A DNA stretch of 64,000 nucleotides from Peristeroidobacter agariperforans (GTDB lineage Bacteria; Pseudomonadota; Gammaproteobacteria; Steroidobacterales; Steroidobacteraceae), in contig NZ_RYFW01000001.1 in NCBI RefSeq assembly GCF_004138335.1, positions 3,162,936 through 3,226,935 of the forward strand, in the 5' to 3' direction. The notes under the pieces were generated by a model that ran no database searches, was not told the origin of the DNA, and saw nothing but the letters and a program-made list of their open reading frames with translations. Both the position numbers and the translations under genes were made by a program. Positions 26,742-34,951 of the stretch are shown here, one piece after another (position 1 is the first letter of the stretch; every line of letters begins with the position of its first letter).

Positions 26742-27191
26742 TTGAATAGATCCACCGCGCTGCCGAGGCTTGCCTGGGCAGGAATTGCGCTCGCTGGGAC
26801 CTTGTTGCCCATCAGCGGTCATGCCGATGACCAGGACGTGCGGGACTATCGCTCTCATGTCATGAAGACTCTGGGCGAGCAGTTCGCTGCGCTCAATCAG
26901 ATCAGCAAAGGAAAGGCGCCTGCCGCGGATGTGGCTACCCACGCCGAAGTGCTCAGCATCACCGCCGGCGTGGCCAAGGTCGCTTTCACGCCCAAGGTCC
27001 TGGGCGGCGAAGCCAAGCCCGAGGTGTGGGACAAGTGGGACGATTTCTCCAAACGCCTGGATGAGATGGTGGCCGCGGCCAACGATCTGGCCAAGTCGGC
27101 CAAGTCAGGGGGCGTGGCGGCGGTGACGCCGAAGCTGAGCAGCCTGTCCTGCAAGGGCTGCCACGATGTTTACCGGGTACAGAAGAAGTGA
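26742..27191 (+). CDS. Cytochrome c'-like protein 1
   Basis: Periplasmic class II c-type cytochrome of 149 residues. Seen: signal peptide ending ISGHAD, helical body with YRSHVMKTLGEQFAALNQI and VWDKWDDFSKRLDEM, and one haem motif CKGCHDVYR close to the C-terminus, as in the four-helix-bundle cytochromes c' and c-556. A TTG start at 26742 is chosen because GGAGGGG is six bases upstream; upstream codons have no signal-like character. It is tandem with a paralogue (27203). It is likely an electron carrier for the DUF1592-type or triheme proteins. Confidence 0.82.
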   Translation: MNRSTALPRLAWAGIALAGTLLPISGHADDQDVRDYRSHVMKTLGEQFAALNQISKGKAPAADVATHAEVLSITAGVAKVAFTPKVLGGEAKPEVWDKWDDFSKRLDEMVAAANDLAKSAKSGGVAAVTPKLSSLSCKGCHDVYRVQKK

Positions 27192-27202
27192 GGCCAGCAC
27201 CG

Positions 27203-27640
27203 ATGAAACGCGTGAGCAAAGCAGTGGCCCTGAGCCTCATGGTGTTGTTGCCCATGGTGGGTCATACCGATGACAAGGATGTGGTGGACTATCGCCAGCA
27301 CATCATGAAGTCGCTGGAGCACCAGACCGCCGTACTCGGGCAGATTCTCTCCGGCGCCGGGCCGGCCGAGAACACCCTGGCCCATATGGAAACATTGGCA
27401 TTGACGGCGTCGGTCGCGCTGAAGTCATTCGAGGCCAAGGTGCCCGGCGGCGCGGCCAAGCCCGAAGTCTGGAAGGACTGGGCGGATTTCTCCAAACGGA
27501 TGAAAGAGTTTGCAGACAAGTCCGCCGAGATGGCCAAGGTCGGGCGGGAGCAGGGGGTCGATCAGGCGGCGATGCTCGTGATCGAAGCGTTGCCCTGCAA
27601 GGGTTGTCACGACGTCTATCGTGACGAGAAGAAGCTCTGA
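27203..27640 (+). CDS. Cytochrome c'-like protein 2
   Basis: Second class II c-type cytochrome, 145 residues, 11 bases after the first. Seen: signal peptide ending MVGHTD, the same DYRQHIMKSLEHQTAVLGQI and VWKDWADFSKRMKEF helices, and CKGCHDVYRDEKK at the C-terminus. It clearly arose by tandem duplication of the preceding gene. A start at 27188 is possible, but the ATG at 27203 begins the signal peptide. It forms one transcription unit with the HiPIP and triheme cytochrome that follow. Confidence 0.85.
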   Translation: MKRVSKAVALSLMVLLPMVGHTDDKDVVDYRQHIMKSLEHQTAVLGQILSGAGPAENTLAHMETLALTASVALKSFEAKVPGGAAKPEVWKDWADFSKRMKEFADKSAEMAKVGREQGVDQAAMLVIEALPCKGCHDVYRDEKKL

Positions 27641-27657
27641 CGCTTGGGAGTGTGCAA

Positions 27658-27942
27658 ATGGCATCACGAATGACGCGGCGTGGATTGTTGCAAGTTACGT
27701 TGGCTGGAGCCGTGGCGTCGGTCGCCGGCGTGGCTCGAAGCGAACAAGCCTGCCTCGACGGCAAGATGAACGAAGGTCTGGCGACGGCGTTGAACTTCAC
27801 GGAACAATCGCCCAAGGCCGATCAGAAGTGCGGCGGTTGTGGACTGTACGACGGGGGGGACGCCGCCTGCGGCCATTGCCAGATATTCAGTTGCAACGTT
27901 CCTGCCTCGGGACATTGCGATTCGTGGTCTCCCAAAGGCTAA
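27658..27942 (+). CDS. High-potential iron-sulfur protein (HiPIP)
   Basis: Periplasmic 4Fe-4S electron carrier, 94 residues. Seen: twin-arginine signal (MTRRGLLQ followed by a hydrophobic region) and the HiPIP ligand pattern C58-x2-C61, C74 (in CQIF, the usual C-x-L-F), C87 (GHCDSW, the usual GWCxAW). Three additional cysteines (32, 71, 79) are unusual for the family. Tat export fits insertion of a folded cluster. The ATG at 27658 follows TTGGGAG. It lies between class II cytochromes and a triheme cytochrome, consistent with a soluble electron shuttle to a membrane oxidase. Confidence 0.85.
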   Translation: MASRMTRRGLLQVTLAGAVASVAGVARSEQACLDGKMNEGLATALNFTEQSPKADQKCGGCGLYDGGDAACGHCQIFSCNVPASGHCDSWSPKG

Positions 27943-27969
27943 GCCAGCGAAGATTCATCAGCCCCGATC

Positions 27970-29256
27970 ATGCGATGTCTGCGTAAGCCGCCGTACTGGG
28001 TCTCAGGAGTACTGGGTGTAGCTGTCCTCACCGCGCTCTTTGCCGGCCGGACAGTGGAAGCTGATGGATCGAATCTGAGCTCGGGTGCAACCAACGACGC
28101 CGATGCTCTGGTTGAGCGTGGGCGCTATGTGGCACTGGCGAGTAATTGCGCCAGTTGCCATACGCGTCGCGGCGGAGCTCCGTATGCGGGCGGTGTGAAG
28201 TTTGAAACGCCGGTCGGCACGATCTACTCGTCCAACATCACTTCCAGCCTCGAGAATGGCATTGGCAAGTGGACGGCCGAGGATCTGCGGCGTGCTTTGC
28301 ACGAGGGCGTTGCGGCCGATGGATATCGGTTGTTTCCCGCGTTTCCATATACCTCGTTTACGCAGATGACCGATGAGGATGTGGCTGCACTGTACGCATA
28401 TATGCGCACGGTGGCGGCGGATGAATATCGGCCGCCAGCGAACGATTTTCTGTTCAAGCAGCGTTGGGCCATGACCATCTGGAATGCGCTGTTCTTCGAA
28501 CCGGCACGCTTCAAGCCCGATCCGAAACAGACTCCGGAATGGAATCGGGGCGCGTATCTGGTAGGTGCGTTGGGTCATTGCGGGGCCTGTCATACGCCGC
28601 GCAACACCTTCATGGCGGAGATGCCGGAGCAGGCTTATCAGGGCAGCAGCCTGCGTGAGTATGTCACTGCTGACAAAGTTCGCGATTGGGCCGCGGTGAA
28701 TCTCACGTCATCGGCCGACGGTCTGAAGACATGGTCGGTGGACGATCTGACCAAGTACTTGCACACGGGCTTCAGTCTGCGCGGCGGAGCCTGGGGGCCG
28801 ATGAATGATGTTGTCGGCAACAGCACCTCCAAGCTCACGCTGGAGGATGCTCGCGCCATGGCAACTTATATCAAGAGTTTGCCTCTGAAGATTCCGCCGG
28901 AAGGCGAGGCGACGATATCACCAGTGACGCCGGAACAGGCCGCACTGGGACAAACCATCTATAAAGATCGCTGCGAAAAGTGTCACGGCGCTTCCGGACG
29001 TGGCGGTATGTTCTCGGGACCGCCGCTGGCAGGCAATCCCACCGTGCAATCTGCCGATCCCGATTCGCTCATCAATGCCGTTTTGTATGGTGCTACACCA
29101 GCCGAAGGCATGAAACTCGGCGCATGGGAAACCATGAAGCCGTATGCCGATGTTTTGAGCGATACGGACATCGCCAATGTATCGAACTATGTGCGCGGCT
29201 CCTGGGGCAATGCCGCCCCGCCAGTCGATGCCGCTCGGGTGGCCAAGCAGCGCTGA
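27970..29256 (+). CDS. Triheme cytochrome c (dehydrogenase electron-acceptor subunit type)
   Basis: Membrane-anchored c-type cytochrome with three haem motifs, 428 residues: C60-ASCH, C204-GACH and C335-EKCH. The N-terminal hydrophobic segment (about 8-28) is a signal or anchor. Spacing, YSSNITSSLENGIGKWT, RGAYLVGALGHCGACHTPRN and the final domain match the cytochrome c subunit of alcohol, gluconate and related membrane dehydrogenases. No flavin or PQQ dehydrogenase subunit is encoded next to it, so its donor may be one of the neighbouring cytochromes or an enzyme elsewhere. It is last in the cytochrome/HiPIP unit. Confidence 0.87.
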   Translation: MRCLRKPPYWVSGVLGVAVLTALFAGRTVEADGSNLSSGATNDADALVERGRYVALASNCASCHTRRGGAPYAGGVKFETPVGTIYSSNITSSLENGIGKWTAEDLRRALHEGVAADGYRLFPAFPYTSFTQMTDEDVAALYAYMRTVAADEYRPPANDFLFKQRWAMTIWNALFFEPARFKPDPKQTPEWNRGAYLVGALGHCGACHTPRNTFMAEMPEQAYQGSSLREYVTADKVRDWAAVNLTSSADGLKTWSVDDLTKYLHTGFSLRGGAWGPMNDVVGNSTSKLTLEDARAMATYIKSLPLKIPPEGEATISPVTPEQAALGQTIYKDRCEKCHGASGRGGMFSGPPLAGNPTVQSADPDSLINAVLYGATPAEGMKLGAWETMKPYADVLSDTDIANVSNYVRGSWGNAAPPVDAARVAKQR

Positions 29257-29394
29257 GGCCAACCCACCGAGGTGGCGGTGAGCAACGCCACCTTCCGCAT
29301 CGCTTGTTTCCTGAGCTTTCGCCGAACATCTCTTCGATGTGTTCTCACTCGCGTAGCTGAATCATTTCGTCAGCTCGTGCATAGGCTACTTTCC

Positions 29395-29432
29395 GCCGAT
29401 GAGATTCTACGGATCGGCAAGATTCTGCCGAT
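29395..29432 (+). promoter_or_regulatory. Upstream activator site, copy 2
   Basis: GCCGAT at 29395-29400, 12 bases, then ATCGGCA-N6-TGCCGAT at 29413-29432, with the same central hexamer as copy 1. It begins 104 bases before the -24 element. Confidence 0.75.
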
Positions 29433-29461
29433 CACCGTACGCATTTTCCCGCCTGTGCAGC

Positions 29462-29483
29462 GTGAGTATTCAAACATTCTCTG
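29462..29483. promoter_or_regulatory. GTGAGTATT element, copy 2
   Basis: The left arm GTGAGTATTC is identical to copy 1; the right arm is degenerate. It sits 55 bases before the -24 element, as in the other copies. Confidence 0.45.
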
Positions 29484-29516
29484 GGTCCCGATGTCGGCGC
29501 CTGGCCTGCAGGTGCG

Positions 29517-29532
29517 TGGCATGGGGATTGCA
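29517..29532 (+). promoter_or_regulatory. Sigma-54 promoter of TBDR A
   Basis: TGGCATGGGGATTGCA, identical over all 16 bases to the promoter of the MHS transporter, with correct -24/-12 spacing. Confidence 0.85.
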
Positions 29533-29642
29533 ATCTCGTTAGCCGGGCACAGGCAAACGCGCGTGTTACGCCGTGGTCTGCAGGGCCCAATAAATAATTG
29601 ATACGCGCGCTGGCCGCGCCGAACTAACGAGGGGGAACACTG

Positions 29643-32543
29643 ATGTTGCTATCCAGAACGGCTCGTCGCCGCGCGAAAGTCTGGGCGCTATCGACGGCCA
29701 GTGCCACTGCACTTGCAGCTGTTGGCGTCACCAACGTGCAAGCGCAAGACTCCGCATCTCCGACCATCGACTCGGTCGTCGTCACCGGTTCGCGAATTAC
29801 CCGTGACGGCTACGAAGCCCCGACACCCGTCTCGGTGCTGGGCGCCGACGAGCTCGATACATTGAACACGGTGAATGTCGCCGATGCAGTGAACGTCCTG
29901 CCGGCGTTCTCCGGCTCGGCGAGTCCACGTTCGGCGAACGGCAACCTCTCGACCGGTGCGACGGGTGTCAGCCAGCTCAACCTGCGCAGCATGGGCACGA
30001 ACCGCACGCTGGTCCTGCTGGACGGCAAGCGCTACATCAACGCGGCGCTCACCTCGGGCAATAGCGCCCCGGACATCAACTCCTTCCCGAATGCGCTGAT
30101 CGAACGCGTCGACGTCGTGACTGGCGGCGCGTCGGCGGCTTATGGCTCGGACGCTTTGTCGGGCGTCGTCAATTTCGTGATCGATCACGACTTCACCGGC
30201 TTCAAGGGCGAAGTCCAGACCGGCATGACCAAGTACGAGGACGACAAGAGCATCAGCGCCCAGCTGAGCTACGGTACCCCGTTCGCGGACGGCCGCGGTC
30301 ATTTCCTGATCTCGGGCGAACATACTCAGAGCGACGGCATCGATGGTACGAACGATCGCCCGTGGGCCCGATTGCCCGCGGCGGTCATTCAGAATCCGGC
30401 TTACGCAGAGGGCAATGGCCAGCCTCGGTACGTCGTTCGTCGTGACGTCGGTCTGGCCGCCGGTACACCAGGCGGCATCATCACGAGCGGGCCGCTGCGA
30501 GGAACCTATTTCGGGCCGAACGGCGAGATCAACCGCGGCTTCGACTTCGGCACCCCCGTCGGCAACAACCTTCAACAAGGCGGCGATTGGGAATATTCGC
30601 GCATCGAAGACGGCATCGACATCGCGGGCAGTGTCAAGCGCACCATCGGCTACCTCCGCACCAGCTACGACCTGACCGACAACGTCAATGCGTACATCGA
30701 AGGGCAGTTCTCAGACACCAGCACCACGAATACCGCCAACCCGAACCGCCGCTTGGGCAACAACCGGGTCTATATCGATAACGCTTTCCTGCCGGAGTCG
30801 CTGCGTCAGGAAGCGATCGCGGGCGGGGTCAACCCGACAACGGGCTTTTTCTCGATGGGCACCACGAACGCCGATATGGGCCGGTTTGTAGGCGACTACG
30901 GCCGTTCCCTGTACCGCATCGCCGCGGGCGTGGATGGCTCCTTCAACGCCTGGGGCACGGACTGGACCTGGAGCAGCTATGTCCAGCACAGCGAAACCGA
31001 CCTCGAGCCGCGCACCTCTCACAACGGCATTACGCCGAACTACCTGAAGGCGATCGATTCGGTCATGGTCAACGGCAGTCCGACCTGCCGCGTGAACGCC
31101 GACGCAAGCACGACCAACGACGATCCGGCCTGCGTCGCATACAACCCGTTCGGTATCGGTGTGAACAGCCAGGCCGCGCTCGACTACGTCACGGGTGTTT
31201 CCATCCGCAATGAAACGCTCAAGCAGGATGTCGCCGCCTTCAACGTGAGCGGCGAGCCGTTCGATTCGTGGGCGGGTCCGATTTCGGTGGCGGTCGGCGC
31301 CGAACACCGCATCGAAAAAGTGTCCGGCTGGGCCTCCGAGCGCGATGAAGCGACCCAGTTCTTTGCGGGCAACTACAAAGCCAGCCACGGCAAATTCCAT
31401 GTCACCGAAGGCTACGTCGAGACACTCGTGCCGCTGGCGCGCGATCTGAAGTTCGCGCAAGAGTTCGATCTGAACGCTGCCGTGCGTGCGACCGATTACT
31501 CGACCTCCGGCTACGTTACGACCTGGAAGGGCGGTTTGACGTGGCGGCCGATCGAAGATGTGCGTTTCCGCTTCACGCGTTCACGCGACATTCGCGCGCC
31601 GAACCTCGGCGAGCTGTTCACGGCCGGTCAAACTGGTTCGGGCAACGTGCTATTCAATCCAGACACAGGCGTGAGCAATCCCAACGGCTACTCGCTCACC
31701 CGCGGCAACCCGAATCTCAAGCCTGAAGAAGCCGACACAACCGGCTTCGGCGTAGTGATGGCGCCTCGATTCCTGCCGGGCTTCCAGATGGCGATCGACT
31801 ACTACAACATCGATGTCTCGGGTTCGGTGCAAGCGCCGAGCGGACAGAAGGTGATCGACCTCTGCGATAGGGGAAATACGACGCTTTGCAACTCGATCAT
31901 CTACGACACCGTCAACCCCAACATGATCTTCATGGTGATCACTCAGCCGCAAAACCTGATCGGGCAACAGGCCAGCGGCATCGACGTCGAAGCGAGCTAT
32001 CGTTTCCCGATGTCCGGCCTGGTCGGCGCCTTGAGCGGTGACATGGTGATCCGCGCCATGGCGACTCGCGTGTTGAAGCTCGATACCGAGGATCTCGATG
32101 GCAATGTCTACGATGGCGCCGGTGTCGTCGGCAACTGGGGCGGCAGCATTCCGCCGTTCCAGGGCCTGACTTCGCCGGAGCTGCGCGGCTTCCTGTCGAT
32201 CGGGTACAAAGGCGATACGGCCTCGGTGACTACCATCGTCCGCTACACCGGTCCCGGCGTGTATGCCAACGGCTTCATCGAGTGCGCCAGCGATTGCCCC
32301 GTGTCGACGACCTTCGCTCCGACCATCGAGGACAACGATATCGCCGGCATGACGACCGTCGATCTGTCCGGCTCGTATAAGTTCGAGAGCTTCGAGCTGT
32401 TCGGAACGATCGAAAACCTGACCGACAAGCAGCCGCCGACGATTGGCGGCAGCCTGAGCTCGGCTCACTGGTCGGGCCAGGGCAACGCCGATTACGATCG
32501 GATCGGCCGTCAGTACCGCATGGGTGTACGAGTCAAGTTCTGA
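29643..32543 (+). CDS. TonB-dependent receptor A
   Basis: Outer-membrane TonB-dependent receptor of 966 residues. Seen: signal peptide ending VQAQD, TonB-box region SVVVTGSRI, plug with APTPVSVLGADEL, RTLVLLDGKRYINAA and VDVVTGGASAAYGSDALSGVVNF, a long barrel, TRSRDIRAPNLGELF, and the terminal strand YRMGVRVKF. The TGSRI plug type is common in receptors of Sphingomonas and Xanthomonadales relatives. It is highly similar along its length to 34952-37882 and more distantly to 39275-42337. It has a GAGGGGG ribosome site and a sigma-54 promoter shared in sequence with the MHS transporter, so the ligand is probably linked to the same signal. Confidence 0.94.
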   Translation: MLLSRTARRRAKVWALSTASATALAAVGVTNVQAQDSASPTIDSVVVTGSRITRDGYEAPTPVSVLGADELDTLNTVNVADAVNVLPAFSGSASPRSANGNLSTGATGVSQLNLRSMGTNRTLVLLDGKRYINAALTSGNSAPDINSFPNALIERVDVVTGGASAAYGSDALSGVVNFVIDHDFTGFKGEVQTGMTKYEDDKSISAQLSYGTPFADGRGHFLISGEHTQSDGIDGTNDRPWARLPAAVIQNPAYAEGNGQPRYVVRRDVGLAAGTPGGIITSGPLRGTYFGPNGEINRGFDFGTPVGNNLQQGGDWEYSRIEDGIDIAGSVKRTIGYLRTSYDLTDNVNAYIEGQFSDTSTTNTANPNRRLGNNRVYIDNAFLPESLRQEAIAGGVNPTTGFFSMGTTNADMGRFVGDYGRSLYRIAAGVDGSFNAWGTDWTWSSYVQHSETDLEPRTSHNGITPNYLKAIDSVMVNGSPTCRVNADASTTNDDPACVAYNPFGIGVNSQAALDYVTGVSIRNETLKQDVAAFNVSGEPFDSWAGPISVAVGAEHRIEKVSGWASERDEATQFFAGNYKASHGKFHVTEGYVETLVPLARDLKFAQEFDLNAAVRATDYSTSGYVTTWKGGLTWRPIEDVRFRFTRSRDIRAPNLGELFTAGQTGSGNVLFNPDTGVSNPNGYSLTRGNPNLKPEEADTTGFGVVMAPRFLPGFQMAIDYYNIDVSGSVQAPSGQKVIDLCDRGNTTLCNSIIYDTVNPNMIFMVITQPQNLIGQQASGIDVEASYRFPMSGLVGALSGDMVIRAMATRVLKLDTEDLDGNVYDGAGVVGNWGGSIPPFQGLTSPELRGFLSIGYKGDTASVTTIVRYTGPGVYANGFIECASDCPVSTTFAPTIEDNDIAGMTTVDLSGSYKFESFELFGTIENLTDKQPPTIGGSLSSAHWSGQGNADYDRIGRQYRMGVRVKF

Positions 32544-32551
32544 GAGAGCGG

Positions 32552-32582
32552 GCGAAGTCGGCGCTGCCGACTTCGCTCTTTT
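32552..32582 (+). terminator. Intrinsic terminator after TBDR A
   Basis: Perfect 11-bp stem GCGAAGTCGGC/GCCGACTTCGC with a 3-base loop, followed by TCTTTT. It begins 9 bases after the receptor stop and would insulate, or attenuate, the NHL-repeat gene. Confidence 0.8.
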
Positions 32583-32605
32583 CGCAAGCTGCCGACAAGC
32601 TTCAG

Positions 32606-33709
32606 ATGATGAAAAAGACCAACGACTTCTGGGGCGTCTCTTTGGCCGCCTTCTGCATCGCCGCCGCCGCGCCCGCGGTCGCCCAGGAAAAAGGCGGCCT
32701 GGACCTGACCGGCCCGTACGAGGTGGTGGTCGGTTGGTTCAAGCCGGGCATCGAAGGCTGGAATCAGCGCGTCGTGTCCGTGAATGCCGAAGATCCGAAT
32801 CGAGTCTTCATCGGCGCCGTCGACCGCAACGATACTCGCGAAGGTCATCCGATGTTGTCTGCCGACGGCAAAGTGATGAAGGAGAAGACCACCGTCGTCC
32901 GCGACAACAACAACTTCGACAAGGGCGACGTCAACAACATCATGGTTCTCGATGCCGACGGCAAGGTCATCGAGAACTGGTCGCAGTGGAACAGCGAAGT
33001 CTCGATCGCGCACCACATCATCATCGATCCGTACGATCCGGCGCACGCCGTGTGGGTGGTCGATCGTTTCAATCACCGCATCCTGAAGTTCAGCAACGAC
33101 GGCAAGCAGTTGTTGCTCAAGGTCGGTGAGAAGGGCGTGCCGGGGAACGACGAAAATCACTTCCACGATCCCGCCAGCCTCGCTTTCCTGCCGGATGGCT
33201 CGTTCTACGTCGCGGACGGCTACACCAACTCGCGCGTCGTGAAGTTCGACAAGAACGGCCGGTACCTGATGTCGTGGGGCACGAAGGGCTCGGGCCCCGG
33301 CCAGTTCAGGCTGGTCCACTCGGTGGCTGTCGATGCCAATCGCGTCTATGTCGCCGACCGCAGCAACGATCGCATCCAGGTCTTCGACCACGATGGCAAG
33401 TTCCTCGACCAGTGGCCGGGCACGGCGCGCGTGACTCGTGTCATCACGACGGAAGATAAGCGCGTGTGTGTGTCGGCGACGCAGTATGGCCGTTATGCCT
33501 GCTATGACCTCAACGGCAAGCTCGTGTCCCAGTGGGGCACGCTGGGGGACGCGCCGGGCGTCAGCGACAACGCGCACCAGATCGACGTCGACAACGCAGG
33601 AAACTTCTACGTCGCCGACGCGAACAACAATCGCGTGCAGAAGTTCGTGCCGAAGAAGAACGCCAACCGGGCGCAGCTCATCGGCAAGGAGCTGGTGCTG
33701 AGGGAGTAA
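32606..33709 (+). CDS. Secreted NHL-repeat six-bladed propeller (PAL-like)
   Basis: Periplasmic protein of 367 residues. Seen: signal peptide ending AVAQE, then repeated NHL blades such as HHIIIDPYDPAHAVWVVDRFNHRILKFSNDG, PASLAFLPDGSFYVADGYTNSRVVKFDKNG, HSVAVDANRVYVADRSNDRIQVFDHDG and HQIDVDNAGNFYVADANNNRVQKF. This resembles the peptidyl-alpha-hydroxyglycine lyase-like propellers found in bacteria. Histidines in HH and HS positions could bind metal. It lies 23 bases after the terminator of TBDR A, so it may be expressed by read-through. Ligand or reaction is unknown. Confidence 0.82.
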   Translation: MMKKTNDFWGVSLAAFCIAAAAPAVAQEKGGLDLTGPYEVVVGWFKPGIEGWNQRVVSVNAEDPNRVFIGAVDRNDTREGHPMLSADGKVMKEKTTVVRDNNNFDKGDVNNIMVLDADGKVIENWSQWNSEVSIAHHIIIDPYDPAHAVWVVDRFNHRILKFSNDGKQLLLKVGEKGVPGNDENHFHDPASLAFLPDGSFYVADGYTNSRVVKFDKNGRYLMSWGTKGSGPGQFRLVHSVAVDANRVYVADRSNDRIQVFDHDGKFLDQWPGTARVTRVITTEDKRVCVSATQYGRYACYDLNGKLVSQWGTLGDAPGVSDNAHQIDVDNAGNFYVADANNNRVQKFVPKKNANRAQLIGKELVLRE

Positions 33710-33748
33710 CCGCGGCAGCGCTTTCGAGCAGTTGGGTGAGGGCGGACC

Positions 33749-34096
33749 TCACTTAGGATCGGGCTTGTTGCCGTCGCTCTTCCGTTCCGACTTTGCTTCG
33801 GCCTTGTCCTTCGCAACCTCGGCCGGCGTACGAACGGCGGGGCTGGAGTGATGGACGTAGTCGGCGCTGGTTTGAGCTTCATCGGCAGACGCTGCCGGAT
33901 CGGTGGCTTGCGCATCGATCTTGGCGGCGACCTTCTCGCATTCTTTCTTCGTGGCGGGTTCTGCGTTGACGCAAGCGCGCTTCACGGTTGATGTGGGTGC
34001 AGACGGAGTTGAAGATTTGTCATCGCCCAGGGACGCCTGACAGTACATCGCGAGTAGACCCATGCAAAGCACATGGCGCAAGGTGCCGGATTGCAT
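33749..34096 (-). CDS. Small secreted Lys/Ala-rich hypothetical protein
   Basis: Protein of 115 residues, family not recognised. Seen: signal peptide ending ASLGDD, a central pair of cysteines (RACVNAEPATKKECEKVAAKI), and a highly charged, probably disordered C-terminus rich in Lys, Glu and Asp. A very good GGAGGTG ribosome site precedes the ATG at 34096, which is the main reason to accept it. It is convergent with the NHL gene and divergent from the COG4315 gene at 34246. Confidence 0.6.
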   Translation of the reverse strand: MQSGTLRHVLCMGLLAMYCQASLGDDKSSTPSAPTSTVKRACVNAEPATKKECEKVAAKIDAQATDPAASADEAQTSADYVHHSSPAVRTPAEVAKDKAEAKSERKSDGNKPDPK

Positions 34097-34245
34097 TAAA
34101 CACCTCCGAGAACTGCTGCTGTTATGTTGGAATTAACGCCCCGGTGGCAACGCGGTTCCAGTCGATAAATCAACCGAGCTAGACTATCGTTCAGCGAGAT
34201 CCGAATCACCGTCAGCACACCATCCCCGAACGGCGGAGGTTGAAA

Positions 34246-34767
34246 ATGCGTAGGCTTTGCGTCCCGCTCGCAGCGGCATGGGTTCTTTGGAGTCAATCGG
34301 CAGCCGCGGCAGAGCCTTCCGACCCGAGCATGTCCTATCCCGGCGCCGTCGCCTTATCGCAAGGCGCCGCTGGCGCGTGGATCTATAAATCTTTCCCGCA
34401 GCTCCTGCCGCTCTATGTTTTCAAGGGCGAACCGGCGGGCCGCTCGTCGTGCAATCGGGATTGCACGGCGGTGTGGCCGATCATTCGAGCGGAGAAAAAT
34501 GACAAGCCCGTGGGATTCTGGACCATCGTGAAACGCGACGATGGTCGCTTGCAGTGGGCCTATAAGAACCGTCCGGTGTACACCTATTTCGAGGACCGTC
34601 CCAACGATGCGAAGGGTGTCGGCAAGAACATGGATTGGTATCTGGACGAGCGCGCGTACGCTTATCTCGCGAGTGTCGGTGTGGAACTGTCGCCGCCCTC
34701 GTCCGTCGCTGCAAAGACAGAGAAAGCCAAAAAGAATCAGGCAACGGCAGAACTGCTGCAGCCGTAG
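34246..34767 (+). CDS. Single-repeat COG4315-like secreted protein
   Basis: Exported protein of 173 residues with a signal peptide ending AAAAEPS and one COG4315-type repeat: LYVFKGEPAGRSSCNRDCTAVWPII, GFWTIVKRDDGRLQWAYKNRPVYTYF. The C-D/x-C-x-x-x-W-P spacing matches the repeats in 24013-25371 and 45540-46871. The C-terminal tail is Lys/Glu-rich. The ATG at 34246 follows CGGAGG; a TTG six bases earlier is less suitable. The activator site of TBDR B begins 14 bases after its stop. Function of the fold is unknown; heme or metal binding has been suggested only by association with cytochrome genes. Confidence 0.75.
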   Translation: MRRLCVPLAAAWVLWSQSAAAAEPSDPSMSYPGAVALSQGAAGAWIYKSFPQLLPLYVFKGEPAGRSSCNRDCTAVWPIIRAEKNDKPVGFWTIVKRDDGRLQWAYKNRPVYTYFEDRPNDAKGVGKNMDWYLDERAYAYLASVGVELSPPSSVAAKTEKAKKNQATAELLQP

Positions 34768-34780
34768 CTGGCCACTTTCC

Positions 34781-34819
34781 GCCGATGAAGATTCGGCGAA
34801 TCGGCAAATTCCTGCCGAT
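34781..34819 (+). promoter_or_regulatory. Upstream activator site, copy 3
   Basis: GCCGAT at 34781-34786, 13 bases, then ATCGGCA-N6-TGCCGAT at 34800-34819. The arms are perfect; only the spacer differs from the other copies. It begins 102 bases before the -24 element. Confidence 0.75.
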
Positions 34820-34846
34820 CTTCCTGCGAGTTTCCCCACGTAGCGT

Positions 34847-34868
34847 TTGAGTATTCAAACATTTTCAC
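34847..34868. promoter_or_regulatory. GAGTATTC element, copy 3
   Basis: TGAGTATTCAAACATT is almost the same as copy 2; the right half ends in TTTTCAC. It lies 55 bases before the -24 element. Confidence 0.45.
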
Positions 34869-34901
34869 GGCGCCGCCTGCGGCGCCGGACCTTCGCGTGC
34901 G

Positions 34902-34917
34902 TGGCATAGGGATTGCA
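34902..34917 (+). promoter_or_regulatory. Sigma-54 promoter of TBDR B
   Basis: TGGCATAGGGATTGCA, one base different from the promoters of the MHS transporter and TBDR A, with the right spacing and 34 bases before the start codon. Confidence 0.85.
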
Positions 34918-34951
34918 CCTTCGCCAGTCGAGCTAACCAGGGGGACCCAGA

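Larger units (their letters stand above)
29257..29642. other. Regulatory region of TBDR A
   Basis: This 386-base gap holds the activator dyads (29395-29432), the GTGAGTATT repeat (29462-29483) and a sigma-54 promoter (29517-29532). About 110 bases separate the -12 element from the start codon, an unusually long leader compared with 35 bases for the sister gene at 34952. Nothing else was recognised. Confidence 0.7.
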
